Shown: in pieces, positions 21,115-21,160 of the stretch | How the letters are laid out: every line of letters begins with the position of its first letter | How positions within the stretch are numbered: the first letter of the stretch is position 1 | Translations under genes and position numbers: made by a program | Notes under the pieces: generated by a model | Told to the model about the DNA's origin: nothing | The model's input: the letters and a program-made list of their open reading frames with translations, nothing else | The model's database searches: none | Origin: Bacillota bacterium | GTDB lineage: Bacteria > Bacillota > Clostridia > Oscillospirales > Acutalibacteraceae | NCBI GenBank assembly: GCA_023391275.1 | Contig: JAEWBE010000100.1 | Span: 1 to 21,160 of the forward strand | Direction of reading: 5' to 3' | Length of the DNA stretch: 21,160 nt

Positions 21115-21160
21115 TGGCGACTCGGATCGGGATCGAACCGACGACCTCTAGCGTGACAGG
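21115..21160 (-). tRNA. tRNA-Asp (GTC anticodon), 3' part only
   Basis: The window ends inside this gene. Visible are the anticodon loop CTGTCAC (GTC), the variable region, the T-arm GTCGG/CCGAT with TTCGATC, the 3' acceptor strand CCGAGTC, discriminator G and encoded CCA. Three bases separate it from tRNA-Thr, so they form one transcript. Confidence 0.9.

Noticed and set aside
1..21160. CRISPR array, insertion sequence or prophage
   Set aside because: No regularly spaced repeats, transposase or phage structural genes were found; the S24 regulator alone is not evidence of a prophage.

Overview
The window looks like the chromosome of a spore-forming, Gram-positive member of the Clostridia. 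An Oscillospirales/Ruminococcaceae-like relative is my guess from overall protein flavour, not something I can prove. The evidence is strong AGGAGG-type ribosome sites, consensus sigma-A promoters, a PdaA spore-cortex deacetylase, several tiny sporulation-type proteins, a clostridial ABC-F antibiotic-resistance ATPase and CCA-encoding tRNAs. I see no CRISPR array, insertion sequence or intact prophage.

Layout. 1-2160: very small proteins. Two hydrophilic mini-proteins lie on +. A cold-shock protein gene on - carries a terminator-like hairpin in its 5' leader. A 33-residue Cys/Trp-rich microprotein lies on -. Two small beta-rich paralogues lie on opposite strands. 2139-4245: a probable lipoprotein with a long Ser-rich linker and an MFS transporter. 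4311-6076: an Lsa-type ABC-F protein behind a 250-base leader with a sigma-A promoter, a six-codon upstream ORF, an alternative pairing segment and an intrinsic terminator. 6165-8720: ilvD and a GntR/FCD repressor gene, with a perfect palindrome inside the ilvD promoter. 8826-10908: a tiny ORF and a chemotaxis receptor with a sigma-D-type promoter. 11009-12674: an XRE/S24 regulator facing an HD phosphohydrolase that ends an operon of two spore-type small proteins. 12909-13277: an HsmA-like membrane protein.

13535-18177 is the metabolic centrepiece: iadA-cphB-cphA, a tightly packed operon for making and degrading cyanophycin. CphA polymerises Asp and Arg, CphB cuts the polymer to beta-Asp-Arg, and IadA hydrolyses the dipeptide. 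It is followed by pdaA, which fits a link between cyanophycin and sporulation. 19199-20515 is a ParA-type ATPase coupled to a ComFB-domain protein. 20571-21160 holds an unrecognised, possibly 5'-truncated ORF and two tRNA genes (Thr-GGT and a partial Asp-GTC).

The most interesting items are cis-regulatory or very small. They are the ABC-F leader, where three mutually exclusive pairings can be written out by eye, the csp leader terminator, the Cys/Trp-rich microprotein, the Lys-to-Glu change at the metal-bridging position of IadA, and the ParA-ComFB pair. All functional statements rest on reading the sequence and family knowledge; no search was run.
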